Assembly (NCBI GenBank): GCA_031553595.1
Contig: JAVBLI010000010.1
Coordinates: 1-64,000 of the forward strand
Length of the DNA stretch: 64,000 nucleotides
Direction of reading: 5' to 3'
Source: RGIG3701 sp031553595
GTDB taxonomy: Bacteria > Planctomycetota > Planctomycetia > Pirellulales > Thermoguttaceae
How positions within the stretch are numbered: position 1 is the first letter of the stretch; each line of letters opens with the position of its first letter. The notes under the pieces are model-generated. The model was not told the DNA's origin, made no database searches, and was given only the letters and a program-made list of their open reading frames with translations. Below are positions 16,896-25,486 of the stretch, piece by piece. Position numbers and translations under genes: made by a program.

Positions 16896-18047
16896 GTGGC
16901 AAAAATCGTACTCGCCATGTCCGGCGGCGTGGACAGCAGTGTGGCGGCTGCCCTCCTGCTGCGAGAGGGCCATTCCGTTACCGGCCTGTTCATGCGCCAT
17001 GATAACGCGGTGGAAAATCCGTGTTTTTCGGAAGATTCCACCGCCGTGAACACCTGTTCCAGTCCGCGCGATGAGGCGGACGCCCGGGCGGTGGCGGAAA
17101 AATTGGGCATTCCGCTAACCGTGATGAATTTTCATGATGAATTTCAGCAGATTAAACAGTATTTTGTGCGGGAATATGTGTGCGGCCGGACGCCGAACCC
17201 ATGCGTGATGTGTAACGCGAAGATAAAATTCGGGAAAATCGTGGATTTCGCGGATCGAGTCGGGGCGGAATTCGTGGCCACCGGGCATTATGCGCGGGTG
17301 GAAGCGGCGGAAACCGGCGATTTTCATTTATGTACCGGTTTAGACGCGACGAAAGATCAGTCGTACGTGCTTTTCGGGATTCGGCGGGAGCTGCTTCCGC
17401 GGCTGAAATTTCCGCTGGGAACGTTTCGGAAATCAGAAATTCGTGAAATCGCGGCGGAAATCGGCCTGACAGTGGCGAAAAAGCGGGACAGCCAGGAAAT
17501 TTGCTTTGTGCCGGATAAGGATCACGCGAAATTCGTGCGGGATTATGTTTCGCGGCAAAAAATGGCGTTTTCGTCGGAAAGCGCGACGAATGAAGACCCG
17601 CAAGACGTGATTTTTCGGGATACGGCCGGGAAATTCGTGCTCACGGACGGGACGGTGGTGGGGGCGCATGTGGGAATCGAAAAATACACCATCGGGCAGC
17701 GAAAAGGGCTGGGGCTGGCGTTCGGCGAGCCGCGGTATGTGGTACGGCTGGAGCGGGAGACGAACCGCGTGGTGCTGGGCACGCATGAAGATTTGGCGCG
17801 GACGAAACTTGTGGCCGGCGGCGCGAATTGGCTGATTCCAGAGGCGGAAATAAAACCGGGAGCGGCGTTTACGTGCGAGGTGAAAATCCGTTACAGCACT
17901 CCCGCGCTGCTCGCCATGGTCACGCCCAGAGAAAACGGCACATTCCTGGTGGAATTCCACGCACCGTTTTTCGGAATCGCGCCTGGCCAGGCCGCCGTCT
18001 GTTACCGCGGCCCGCGCCTGCTGGGTGGAGGATGGATTCAGGAGTGA
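16896..18047 (+). CDS. mnmA: tRNA-specific 2-thiouridylase MnmA
   Basis: 383 residues with a GTG start at 16896 after GAAGAAAGGC. SGGVDSS at residues 9-15 is the PP-loop that adenylates U34 of tRNA. NPCVMC near 101-106 and the later EICFV near 201 hold the two catalytic cysteines that relay sulfur. ATGHYAR is also conserved. MnmA makes s2U34 in tRNA-Lys, tRNA-Glu and tRNA-Gln in the cytosol with sulfur from a cysteine desulfurase relay; no iscS or tus gene is nearby. Length and motifs are typical. Confidence 0.95.
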   Translation: MAKIVLAMSGGVDSSVAAALLLREGHSVTGLFMRHDNAVENPCFSEDSTAVNTCSSPRDEADARAVAEKLGIPLTVMNFHDEFQQIKQYFVREYVCGRTPNPCVMCNAKIKFGKIVDFADRVGAEFVATGHYARVEAAETGDFHLCTGLDATKDQSYVLFGIRRELLPRLKFPLGTFRKSEIREIAAEIGLTVAKKRDSQEICFVPDKDHAKFVRDYVSRQKMAFSSESATNEDPQDVIFRDTAGKFVLTDGTVVGAHVGIEKYTIGQRKGLGLAFGEPRYVVRLERETNRVVLGTHEDLARTKLVAGGANWLIPEAEIKPGAAFTCEVKIRYSTPALLAMVTPRENGTFLVEFHAPFFGIAPGQAAVCYRGPRLLGGGWIQE

Positions 18048-18052
18048 AGCCA

Positions 18053-18085
18053 CAAAAAAAGGAAACCCCACGCGAGGTTTCCTTT
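18053..18085 (-). terminator. rho-independent terminator of the acyl-CoA synthetase gene
   Basis: A 10-bp stem (AAAGGAAACC with GGTTTCCTTT) and 8-nt loop. On the minus strand the stem is followed by a seven-T run. It serves the gene ending at 18112, and mnmA transcripts also run into the hairpin. Confidence 0.8.
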
Positions 18086-18111
18086 CCGGAATTTAGGTTT
18101 TCGAAAAACGC

Positions 18112-20244
18112 TTATTGCACCTTCCTCAGCAGAATCCGGCTGTCGGCGACGCTGGCGCCTTGGCCCACGGGGTGGACGATCAGCGGGTTGATGTCCAGTT
18201 CCACGATTTCCGGGTGGTTGACGGCCATGGCCGAAAGGCGGAGGATGATGTCTTCCACCTTCTGAATGTCGGCTTTCGGCGTGCCGCGGAAACCGTCGAG
18301 CACCGCGAAGGAGCGGATGCTCTGGATCATGTTCTGGGCCCAGTAGCGCGACATGGGGGCCAGGCGGAACTGCACGTCTTTGAGCACCTCGACCATCGTG
18401 CCGCCCAGGCCGAACATCATCAGCGGGCCGAATTTTTCGTCGCGGTTGCAGCCGATAATGACTTCCACGCCTTTCGGAGCCATCTCCTCGATGAGGATGG
18501 AGTCGATTTTCGCGCCGGGCACGTTACGCGCGATGTTCTCGTAAATCTGATCGTAACCGGCTTTCGCGCCGTCGCCGCCTTTGATGTTCAGCAGAACGCC
18601 GCCGGCGTCGAACTTGTGCTTCACGTCGCCGGACATGACTTTCATGACGACTGCCGTGCCCCACTCCTCGACTACCTTCGCGGCTTCGTTGGCCGACTTC
18701 ACGTCCGCGCTTTTCAGCAGCGGCAGCCCGTAACACGCGAACATCTCACGGCACTCGGCCTGCGTCAGATACTGCTCGTCTTTGTTACCCAGCGCGTCGG
18801 CGATCAGCTTCGCGCAGCGGTCTTTGTCGACGTTCGTGAACACCGGAATTTCGCGGTCGATCTGCTTCCGCTGCTCGACCAGACGGTACGCGGCGCCCAG
18901 CGCCCGGACGGCGTCTTCCGGGAAAGAATAGTTCGGCACACCGCCGGCCCGCAGGTTCTTCACGCCCTGCTCGACCATCTGCGCGCCCATGAAAGACGTG
19001 ATGACCGGAATGCCCAGGCCCTTGATCGCCTCGGGGATGATGGTGCCCACGTTGTCGATGTCCGTCATGGACTGCGGCGTGAGGATGACCAGGCCCATGT
19101 CGACTTCCGGATCCTGGAGAATCGCTTTGGTGGCCACGGCGTAGCGGTCGCTCTTGGCGTCGCCGATGACGTCGACGGGGTTACGCAGCGAGGCGGCGGC
19201 GGGGAGCTGGTCGCAGCACTTCGACTTGGTTTCTTCGGAAATGTCGGCCAGCGTCAGCCCAAAACGCTCGGCGGCGTCGGTGGCCATGATACCGGGGCCG
19301 CCCGCGTTGGTGATGATCGCAAGACGGTTGCCGCGGGGCATCGGCTGGTTGCAGTAAAGATCGGCGTAGTCGAAAAGCTCGACGATCGAGTCCACTCGCT
19401 GCACACCGCTTTGCATCAGCAGCGCCTGATAGACCGCGTCGTTGCCGGCAAGCGACCCCGTGTGGCTGGAGACCGCTTTCGCACCCGCGGCGGACCGGCC
19501 GCTCTTGAGCACCAGCACCGGCTTGCCCTTCTCAAAGAAAATTTTGCTGGCGATTTTCTGAAACTTTGCACCGTCGGTGATGTCTTCCAGGTACATCGCG
19601 ATGACCTTCGTTTTGTCGTCGTCGGCCAGGTATGTCAGCAGGTCGACTTCGTTCACGTCGGCCTTGTTGCCGAACGAGACGAATTTGCTGAAACCCATGT
19701 CGCGCTGCTCGGCGAAATCCAGCACGGACGTGCACAGGGCGCCGGACTGGCTGACGAATGCCAGCGTGCCGGCTTTGGCGGTTTTAGCGGCGAAGGTGGC
19801 GTTCATTTTCGCGTCTTCTTCGGCGTTCATGATGCCCAGACAGTTCGGCCCGATCAGCGCCATGCCCAGCGAGCGGACTTTGTTGCGGAACTCGATTTCC
19901 AGCTCGGCGCCCTCATGGCTGGCTTCCTTAAAACCGGCGGAAATGCACACCAGGGCTTTGACGCCTTTCGCGCCGCACTGTTCGGCGGTGGAGAGCACGA
20001 ATTTCGCGGGGACGACGATGATGGCCAGGTCGACATTACCGGGGACGTCGTTGATCGTTGCGTAAGCCTTGACGCCCAGGACTTCCGGCGCGGTCGGGTT
20101 GACGGGGTAAACCGGGCCGCCCTTGAAGGTGTCCAACAGGTTCTTCATGATGTCGTTACCGCAGGTCTTCGGTTTCGTCGAGGCCCCGATGACCGCGATG
20201 GATTTCGGATAAAACATCGCATTGAGTTGAGCAAAATCCGCCAT
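18112..20244 (-). CDS. ADP-forming acetate/acyl-CoA synthetase, fused alpha-beta subunits
   Basis: 710 residues. The N-terminal CoA-binding domain (IAVIGASTKPKTCGND) and succinyl-CoA-ligase-like domains contain the phospho-histidine motif SSHTGSLAG near 259. The C-terminal part is an ATP-grasp domain (VVMKVMSGDVKHKFDAGGV). This layout is the ACD family, which turns acyl-CoA, ADP and Pi into the acid, CoA and ATP. It gives substrate-level ATP when acetyl-CoA is fermented. TAAAGGAG precedes the ATG. It is monocistronic, with a terminator after it and a palindromic element directly upstream. The substrate could be acetyl-CoA or another acyl-CoA. Confidence 0.9.
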   Translation of the reverse strand: MADFAQLNAMFYPKSIAVIGASTKPKTCGNDIMKNLLDTFKGGPVYPVNPTAPEVLGVKAYATINDVPGNVDLAIIVVPAKFVLSTAEQCGAKGVKALVCISAGFKEASHEGAELEIEFRNKVRSLGMALIGPNCLGIMNAEEDAKMNATFAAKTAKAGTLAFVSQSGALCTSVLDFAEQRDMGFSKFVSFGNKADVNEVDLLTYLADDDKTKVIAMYLEDITDGAKFQKIASKIFFEKGKPVLVLKSGRSAAGAKAVSSHTGSLAGNDAVYQALLMQSGVQRVDSIVELFDYADLYCNQPMPRGNRLAIITNAGGPGIMATDAAERFGLTLADISEETKSKCCDQLPAAASLRNPVDVIGDAKSDRYAVATKAILQDPEVDMGLVILTPQSMTDIDNVGTIIPEAIKGLGIPVITSFMGAQMVEQGVKNLRAGGVPNYSFPEDAVRALGAAYRLVEQRKQIDREIPVFTNVDKDRCAKLIADALGNKDEQYLTQAECREMFACYGLPLLKSADVKSANEAAKVVEEWGTAVVMKVMSGDVKHKFDAGGVLLNIKGGDGAKAGYDQIYENIARNVPGAKIDSILIEEMAPKGVEVIIGCNRDEKFGPLMMFGLGGTMVEVLKDVQFRLAPMSRYWAQNMIQSIRSFAVLDGFRGTPKADIQKVEDIILRLSAMAVNHPEIVELDINPLIVHPVGQGASVADSRILLRKVQ

Positions 20245-20267
20245 GGAATTCTCCTTTAACAGTGGTA

Positions 20268-20444
20268 TAGAGCATTTCTCTAATTCATTTACTCACAAAA
20301 ACAGCAGCCGGGAGCGCAACGGAACGTAGTGACGCGCAGAGACCGGATAGAATGGCCAGGTTTTTTCCCACATCCATCCGGTCTCTGCGCTAACGCTCCG
20401 CTCCCGGCTGCTGTTTCCGGGTGAGTCGATTGATAAAGGCTCTA
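20268..20444. repeat. CAGCAGCCGGGAGC palindromic element, copy A4 (longest)
   Basis: The core runs from ACTCACAAAAACAGCAGCCG (20291) to CGGCTGCTGTTTCCGGGTGAGT. The outer ends TAGAGCATTT and the complement of AAAGGCTCTA extend it to 177 bp. The internal pair is AGAGACCGGAT with CCGGTCTCT. Unlike the other copies it lies between divergent genes (acyl-CoA synthetase and dnaN). The remainder of the 428-bp gap holds the dnaN promoter. Confidence 0.85.
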
Positions 20445-20589
20445 GTGTCGGTTGATAGCAAGAAACAGTATCTTTGATTATATCCCAATTTTTTCCTCGT
20501 GGGAAGGAGGCTGGCTTGGAGTTTTCCGAAGATTTTTTGATGGCGGACGGGATTTTTCGTTGCGGAAAATGGTATTTTCGGGGAGGCCT

Positions 20590-20618
20590 TTGACTTTTCC
20601 GGTTGCGTGGTTTATACT
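20590..20618 (+). promoter_or_regulatory. dnaN promoter
   Basis: TTGACT (20590-20595), a 17-bp spacer and TATACT (20613-20618), 55 bp before the dnaN ATG. A near-consensus sigma70 promoter. Confidence 0.75.
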
Positions 20619-20672
20619 GCTTGTATTATATTCCCATTATTATCGATGAAAATAGCCAAAGGAGCGGATTCC

Positions 20673-21788
20673 ATGAAAATAACCTGCAAGCGGGATAAAT
20701 TAGCCCACGCGTTCGCGGTGGCGGCGTCGGTCGTGAAGCCGCAGTCGACGAAGCCGATTTTGAAGAACGTGAAGATGGACGTCGACGCCGATTCGGCGGT
20801 GTTGCTGGGCACGGACATGGAAATCGGCATCCGGATTCAGGTGCCGGAAGTGGTGGTCGAACAGCCCGGCAGCGTGATTCTGCCCGTGGATCGGCTCGGT
20901 GCCCTGCTGAAGGAGAGCCCGGAGGAGGAGTTCGTCATCGAGAGTAATGATAACCTGACGACGGTGAAGGCCGGGAAGTCGGTGTTTAAGTTTCCGACGG
21001 AAGATCCGGAAGAGTTCCCGCCGATCGCGACGTTCGAGGAGCCGAGTTATATTTCGATTCCCGCGCGGTTTCTGAAAGAGGCGATTCGCCGGACGATTTA
21101 CTCCACGGACAACGAGAGTGGGCGGTATGCGCTGGGCGGCGTGCGGCTGGATCTGGAGGGGAAGACACTGTTTTTCGTGGCCACCGACGGGCGCCGGCTG
21201 GCGAGACAGGAAATGACCGTCGAAACAGTCGGCGACATTCCCGAACAGATGGCGGTGATCGCCACGCCGCGGTCGCTGCAGATTATCGACCGGGTGCTTG
21301 GCAGCACGGACGACCCGGTGTTCGTGGCCTTCCGCGGGGCGAGTATTCTCGTCAAAACGCAGGACGTGGTGCTGTATTCCATTCTGCTTGAGGGGCGGTA
21401 TCCCGATTGGCGGACGACGCTGAAGCCGAATCCGAATGTCAAGAAAATCGAGCTGCCCGTGCGGCCGTTCTCCTCCGCCATCCGCCAGGCGGCCATCGTC
21501 GCCGATAAAATGAACCCCGGCATTCTGCTGGACTTCTCGAAAGACGGCCTCGTGCTGACGTGCATCAGCGCCGAGCTGGGCGAGTCGCACCTCGAAGTGC
21601 CGATCAGTTACGACGAGGACGAGCCGGTCGTGGTGAAGCTGAATCCGTTTTTCATTACCGACTTTCTCCGCGTGCTGGACCCGGAAACGGTCATCACGAT
21701 GAATATCGTGGACTCGCAGAAAGGCGTGACGCTGGTGACCGGCGACGGGTATCTGTATCTGATCATGCCGCTGGCCAGGGACAGGTAG
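20673..21788 (+). CDS. dnaN: DNA polymerase III beta sliding clamp
   Basis: 371 residues from the ATG at 20673, preceded by AAAGGAG. Three clamp domains of about 120 residues are seen. MKITCKRDKLAHAFAVAASVV, cited only in part here, opens domain 1. TDGRRLA near 180 is in domain 2, and the C-terminus ends YLYLIMPLARDR, matching the conserved MPL/R end. The clamp encircles DNA and holds the replicative polymerase. dnaA and recF are absent, and no cluster of DnaA boxes was noticed, so this is not obviously the origin. A terminator follows at 21867. Confidence 0.96.
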   Translation: MKITCKRDKLAHAFAVAASVVKPQSTKPILKNVKMDVDADSAVLLGTDMEIGIRIQVPEVVVEQPGSVILPVDRLGALLKESPEEEFVIESNDNLTTVKAGKSVFKFPTEDPEEFPPIATFEEPSYISIPARFLKEAIRRTIYSTDNESGRYALGGVRLDLEGKTLFFVATDGRRLARQEMTVETVGDIPEQMAVIATPRSLQIIDRVLGSTDDPVFVAFRGASILVKTQDVVLYSILLEGRYPDWRTTLKPNPNVKKIELPVRPFSSAIRQAAIVADKMNPGILLDFSKDGLVLTCISAELGESHLEVPISYDEDEPVVVKLNPFFITDFLRVLDPETVITMNIVDSQKGVTLVTGDGYLYLIMPLARDR

Positions 21789-21822
21789 GCAGGTGAAGGG
21801 GTGTAGGGTGACACAAGCGTTC
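21786..21822. repeat. GTGTAGG-type heptad half-element (H9)
   Basis: Beginning with the dnaN stop codon, the sequence reads TAGGCAGGTGAAGGGGTGTA then GGGTGACACAAGCG. It is one arm of GGTGAAG/GGTGTAG units ending in GACACAAGCG, a variant of the GACGCAAGCG core. No complementary right arm follows. Confidence 0.5.
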
Positions 21823-21866
21823 TTCCTCCCAACCCCATTTTGCCATGTCGGATAGAATTTTCGATG

Positions 21867-21901
21867 CGCTTCCGTAATTCCATGTTACGGGAGCGTTTTT
21901 T
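21867..21901 (+). terminator. rho-independent terminator of dnaN
   Basis: CGCTTCCGTAA (21867-21877), a 7-nt loop, TTACGGGAGCG (21885-21895) and six T. The 11-bp stem has a single G-T pair. The rest of the 323-bp gap before 22112 holds nothing recognisable. Confidence 0.85.
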
Positions 21902-22111
21902 CTGCGCTTTTCTCAAAATTTCTCTGTTTCTTTCTATTACTTTCCTCCCTCAGGCGTTATCATGAATGAGGGACAAATTTACGCGTATAAACTCCTCGTT
22001 CCATTTCGATAATGCCTGATTCGCCCGCTTGGCAAGCTGCGTCACCCGAAGGGTCGGCGGCGGTGGGCAACGAAAAGGAAACGGAGAAAAAACCTCTCAA
22101 GGATAAACGTA

Positions 22112-22618
22112 ATGACGACGGTTTTCATCTTGCTTGAAAAGCTGTATCGGTATCTGCTGCGATTGACGCAAAATTCAGCGGTCGCGGAGGATATTGCGCA
22201 GGAGACGTATTTACGTTGGCTGACGCAGGAAAAAACGCCGCCGCCACCTCCGCCCGTTCCGCCGGACATGCGGCGAGCGTGGATGTATCGGACGGCGAGA
22301 AACCTTGCCATGGATCATTTCCGCACGACGAAGCGACAGCGGGAAGGCCAGGTTCACTGGTTCGCCCGGGCGGAAGCACGCATCATGGAAAGCCCGGAAA
22401 TCACAGCCCAGAGGAAAGAAGAAATGGAAACGCTGCTTAAAAAAATCCAGGAGCTTTCGCCCCGGCATCAGGAAGCCGTGCGTCTGAAATTCCAGGAAAA
22501 ACTAACGTATGACGAAATCGCCGCCGTCCTCGACGTGCCCCGCACGACCGTCGCGTGGCTGCTGCACGAATCCATTTCTTTTCTCCGGAAAGAAATGGGT
22601 GAGCGGGTGAATAGGTGA
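22112..22618 (+). CDS. ECF-type RNA polymerase sigma factor
   Basis: 168 residues. Region 2 (about 8-70) shows AEDIAQETYLRWL and YRTARNLAMDHFR, the core-binding and -10 reading helices. A PPPPPP linker lies inside region 2, which is unusual. Region 4 (about 110-160) is a helix-turn-helix, LSPRHQEAVRLKF then LTYDEIAAVLDVPRTTV. ECF factors direct RNA polymerase to stress or envelope promoters and are usually held by an anti-sigma factor. The next gene begins with an anti-sigma-like segment, so the pair is probably functional. The last residues (GERVNR) and the TGA stop are encoded by the heptad element at 22597. Confidence 0.9.
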   Translation: MTTVFILLEKLYRYLLRLTQNSAVAEDIAQETYLRWLTQEKTPPPPPPVPPDMRRAWMYRTARNLAMDHFRTTKRQREGQVHWFARAEARIMESPEITAQRKEEMETLLKKIQELSPRHQEAVRLKFQEKLTYDEIAAVLDVPRTTVAWLLHESISFLRKEMGERVNR

Positions 22619-22685
22619 GCAGGTGGCTGGCGAGCTATTCACCCCCTTCTATTCACCTACTCACGCATTTACCTGTTCACCTCAC
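22597..22685. repeat. GGTGAGC/GGTGAAT heptad element, two inverted arms (H7)
   Basis: The left arm (22597-22625) has GGTGAGC, GGTGAAT, GGTGAGC units; the right arm (about 22637-22685) has the complementary TATTCACC, CTATTCACC, TACTCAC, CTGTTCACC units. It overlaps the last codons of the sigma gene and fills most of the spacer to the VWA gene. The centre lacks the GACGCAAGCG core. Confidence 0.75.
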
Positions 22686-22738
22686 TTTCCAGTGAGTTGG
22701 ACACAACACAATAAAAAACTTCTCAAGGAGTCATCCCC

Positions 22739-25351
22739 ATGACCAACATATTCGAATCCGATCCCCGCTTCACGGCTTACCTGCTGGGCGAGTTGTCGGC
22801 GAACGACGCCCGGGCGGTGGAGCGTCTGCTGGCCGAGCACCCGGAAGACGCCGCCGAGTGGGAAAAAACGCGGCATTTGATCGCCCGTCTGGAGGAAACG
22901 CTTGAAAACGAAGCGGTGCCTGAAAACGTGGCGGGAAAATCGACTTTTCACCAAACATTCAAGGAGATTACGAAAATGGATAAAAAAACGATGAATGAAA
23001 ACGCGTCGGCCCCGAAAAAAGGCCGTTGGATTTGGCGGCTGACGGGCGTGGTGGCGCTGCTGGTGGTCGCGGGCGGTCTGGTGGCGCTGATTTTGCCACC
23101 GGTACAGCAGGCAAGGACACCCGCCTATTCTGTCGCTCTCAGCCATATGGAGGCAGACAGTACCGCGCCCGGTGGCCCAACCGATGGAGACCCCCAGGCC
23201 GCATACTCAGATGAAGAGGCAAAAAAAAGCCTTCCGTCGGCGGAAGAATCCCGCTATGCGGATCGTGCGAAATCGGCTGGCAAATCGGACGAAGAAGAAA
23301 GACGTCAGCCATCCCTGAGGCAAAAACCCGACCAGGGTAAGGATAAAGAACTCGATTTGCGGGTTGATGACGGCGTGCTGGTGCAGTATCCGGACACAGA
23401 GGTTTGGAAAAAATTGACAGACGCTCGCGTCTCCCAGTATAATGGCAGAGCAGAAAACCCGCCGGCGACGCCGGTCGTTTCGCCGGGTTCATCTGATGCG
23501 GAGGTGCCTTACGAAATGAATTGGGATGCTCGCAAGGTAAAAAATGAGGTCAATATCCGATATTCCCAAGCGGCAAAGGAACCACTGGCAACGCCTGCCG
23601 AAAAGAGCGTGGAGGCGGCCATTCCAGAGGTGGAGCCAGAAGTCACGCACACCGACGCCAGCAGTACGGGCGACCAGGATAATAGTAGTGTCTATCCCGT
23701 GGCGGATATCGTGATGACTAATAAAAGCCTGGCCCCGATGGGCGGTGGTGTGATAGGGGCCGACGGAAAAGGAATGGGGCTTGAAGGTGCGTTGGCCAAC
23801 CAAGTCGTAACCCACAACGCGGCGGGCGACTCCATGGAACAAGGAAAAAGCTCTGAAATCCAGGCCATGCGGTTGTTCCACACCGACCCCTATAATTCCG
23901 CGAACGACGAAACCTACAAAGCGTTCGTCGAAAACGTGTTCGAAGACCCGGCCGCGAAGCCGTTCTCGACGTTCGGCGTCGACGTCGACAGCGCCTCGTA
24001 CACCGTCATGCGGCAATACCTGACCGAGCGCGACGCGCTGCCGCCGGCCGGAGCGGTGCGGGTGGAGGAGTATATCAACTACTTCAAATACGCGCTGGCG
24101 CCGCCCGCCGATGACGACAAAACGCCGTTCGCGGTGAAGACCGACCTGTTCGCCCACCCGTGGCAGGACGGCCTGATGATGCTGAAGATCACGCTCAAGG
24201 GCAAGGAAATCGCGAAGGAAAACCGCCCGCCGCTGAACCTCGTGTTTCTGATCGACGTGTCCGGCTCGATGAGTGGCTGGAACCGCCTGCCGCTGGTGAA
24301 GTCCAGCATGCTTGAACTGCTCGACCAACTGACGGAGCGCGACCGCGTGGCGATCGTGACGTACGCCAACGGCACGCAGGTGAACCTGACGCCGACGACA
24401 GTGACGAAAGATGGTTCGCACGAAATCACGAAGGTGATCAACTCGCTGGGCGCCGGCGGCGGTACTTCCGGCGGAGCGGGCCTGCGACTGGCGTATGCCG
24501 AGGCGAAGAAAAATTATAACGGCGAGGCCGTCAACCGTATCATCCTCTGCACCGACGGCGATTTCAATATCGGCGAAACCGGCGACGCGTCCATGGAGGA
24601 AATCGTCACCGCCGGCGCGAAAGACGGCGTGTTCCTCACCGTCCTAGGCTTCGGCATGGGCAACTACAAAGACGCACGCCTGAAGCTGCTCTCCGACAAG
24701 GGCAATGGCAACTACGGCTACATCGACACCAAGGAGGAAGCCAAGCGGATGCTGGTCGAAAACCTCAGCGGCACGATGATCACGATCGCCAAGGATGTGA
24801 AAATCCAGCTCGACTTCAACCCGAAGCATGTCGGCGCGTACCGCCTGATCGGCTACGAAAACCGCAAGATGGCCGCCAAGGATTTCCATGACGACAAGAA
24901 AGATTCCGGCGAAATCGGCGCGGGCCACACCGTGACGGCCCTTTACGAAATCGTGCCCAAAGGATTCCGTGTTCCGAATAAAGAGCCGGTTTCCCGGTAC
25001 GCGGAAGGTGCGGCGGAAGAAGGGGCGGAGCCGGAAGTGGCGGAATCCAAAACGGCCGAGCGCGGCGAAATGCTGACCGTGTCGCTGCGGTATAAGCTGC
25101 CCACGGAAGACACCAGCACGCTGATGGATTTCAAGCAACAGTCGCCGGAGTCGATGGACGCCCTGCCTCGGATGGATGCGGAGAGCCATTTCGCCTCGGC
25201 GGTAGCGCTTTACGCCATGATTCTGCGGAAAAGCGAGTACATCGGCACCGGCACGCTGGACACGGTGCTTGAGCTGGCCCAGCCCGGCGTGGGCGACGAC
25301 GCGGCAAGAAAAGAATTCATCGAGCTTGCCAAAAAGGCCAAGGGAAGGTAA
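22739..25351 (+). CDS. VWA-domain (YfbK-type) membrane protein with anti-sigma-like N-terminus
   Basis: 870 residues; CTCAAGGAGT precedes the ATG. Residues 1-65 resemble the cytosolic part of anti-sigma factors (FTAYLLGELSANDARAVERL), but the HxxxCxxC zinc motif is missing. A TM helix lies at about 98-120. A low-complexity external linker follows to about 390, then the YfbK N-terminal domain (FGVDVDSASYTVMRQYL), the VWA domain with MIDAS DVSGSMSG at about 506, and the DUF3520-like end. The layout suggests an external metal-dependent adhesion domain tied through the membrane to the sigma factor upstream. That link is inference; the domains themselves are clear. Confidence 0.85.
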   Translation: MTNIFESDPRFTAYLLGELSANDARAVERLLAEHPEDAAEWEKTRHLIARLEETLENEAVPENVAGKSTFHQTFKEITKMDKKTMNENASAPKKGRWIWRLTGVVALLVVAGGLVALILPPVQQARTPAYSVALSHMEADSTAPGGPTDGDPQAAYSDEEAKKSLPSAEESRYADRAKSAGKSDEEERRQPSLRQKPDQGKDKELDLRVDDGVLVQYPDTEVWKKLTDARVSQYNGRAENPPATPVVSPGSSDAEVPYEMNWDARKVKNEVNIRYSQAAKEPLATPAEKSVEAAIPEVEPEVTHTDASSTGDQDNSSVYPVADIVMTNKSLAPMGGGVIGADGKGMGLEGALANQVVTHNAAGDSMEQGKSSEIQAMRLFHTDPYNSANDETYKAFVENVFEDPAAKPFSTFGVDVDSASYTVMRQYLTERDALPPAGAVRVEEYINYFKYALAPPADDDKTPFAVKTDLFAHPWQDGLMMLKITLKGKEIAKENRPPLNLVFLIDVSGSMSGWNRLPLVKSSMLELLDQLTERDRVAIVTYANGTQVNLTPTTVTKDGSHEITKVINSLGAGGGTSGGAGLRLAYAEAKKNYNGEAVNRIILCTDGDFNIGETGDASMEEIVTAGAKDGVFLTVLGFGMGNYKDARLKLLSDKGNGNYGYIDTKEEAKRMLVENLSGTMITIAKDVKIQLDFNPKHVGAYRLIGYENRKMAAKDFHDDKKDSGEIGAGHTVTALYEIVPKGFRVPNKEPVSRYAEGAAEEGAEPEVAESKTAERGEMLTVSLRYKLPTEDTSTLMDFKQQSPESMDALPRMDAESHFASAVALYAMILRKSEYIGTGTLDTVLELAQPGVGDDAARKEFIELAKKAKGR

Positions 25352-25354
25352 AAT

Positions 25355-25458
25355 GGAATTGATGATTGATAATTGATAATTGACGCAAGCGAGCTATCGG
25401 CCGGAAAATTTGCACGCCGCAGTCAATTATCAATTGTCAATTGTCAATTATCAATTCC
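25355..25458. repeat. AATTGAT heptad element with GACGCAAGCG core (H1)
   Basis: Left arm AATTGAT-GATTGAT-AATTGAT-AATTGAC, core beginning GACGCAAGCGAGC and ending CGCCGCAGTC, then right arm ATCAATT-GTCAATT-GTCAATT-ATCAATT. It fills the spacer between the VWA gene stop (25351) and the ATG at 25487. The core aligns with that of H2 at 34001. Confidence 0.85.
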
Positions 25459-25486
25459 CCCATCCCCCGTTTTACGGAGCCGTGTT

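Noticed and set aside
18115..20259. 714-codon plus-strand frame opposite the acyl-CoA synthetase
   Set aside because: Composition is low-complexity with His/Asp/Arg and Val; the minus strand carries all catalytic motifs.
20445..20672. Replication origin next to dnaN
   Set aside because: No dnaA, recF or gyrB, and no cluster of TTATCCACA boxes was noticed.
25355..25458. CRISPR-like array
   Set aside because: Units are 7 bp with no unique spacers, and the arms are inverted.
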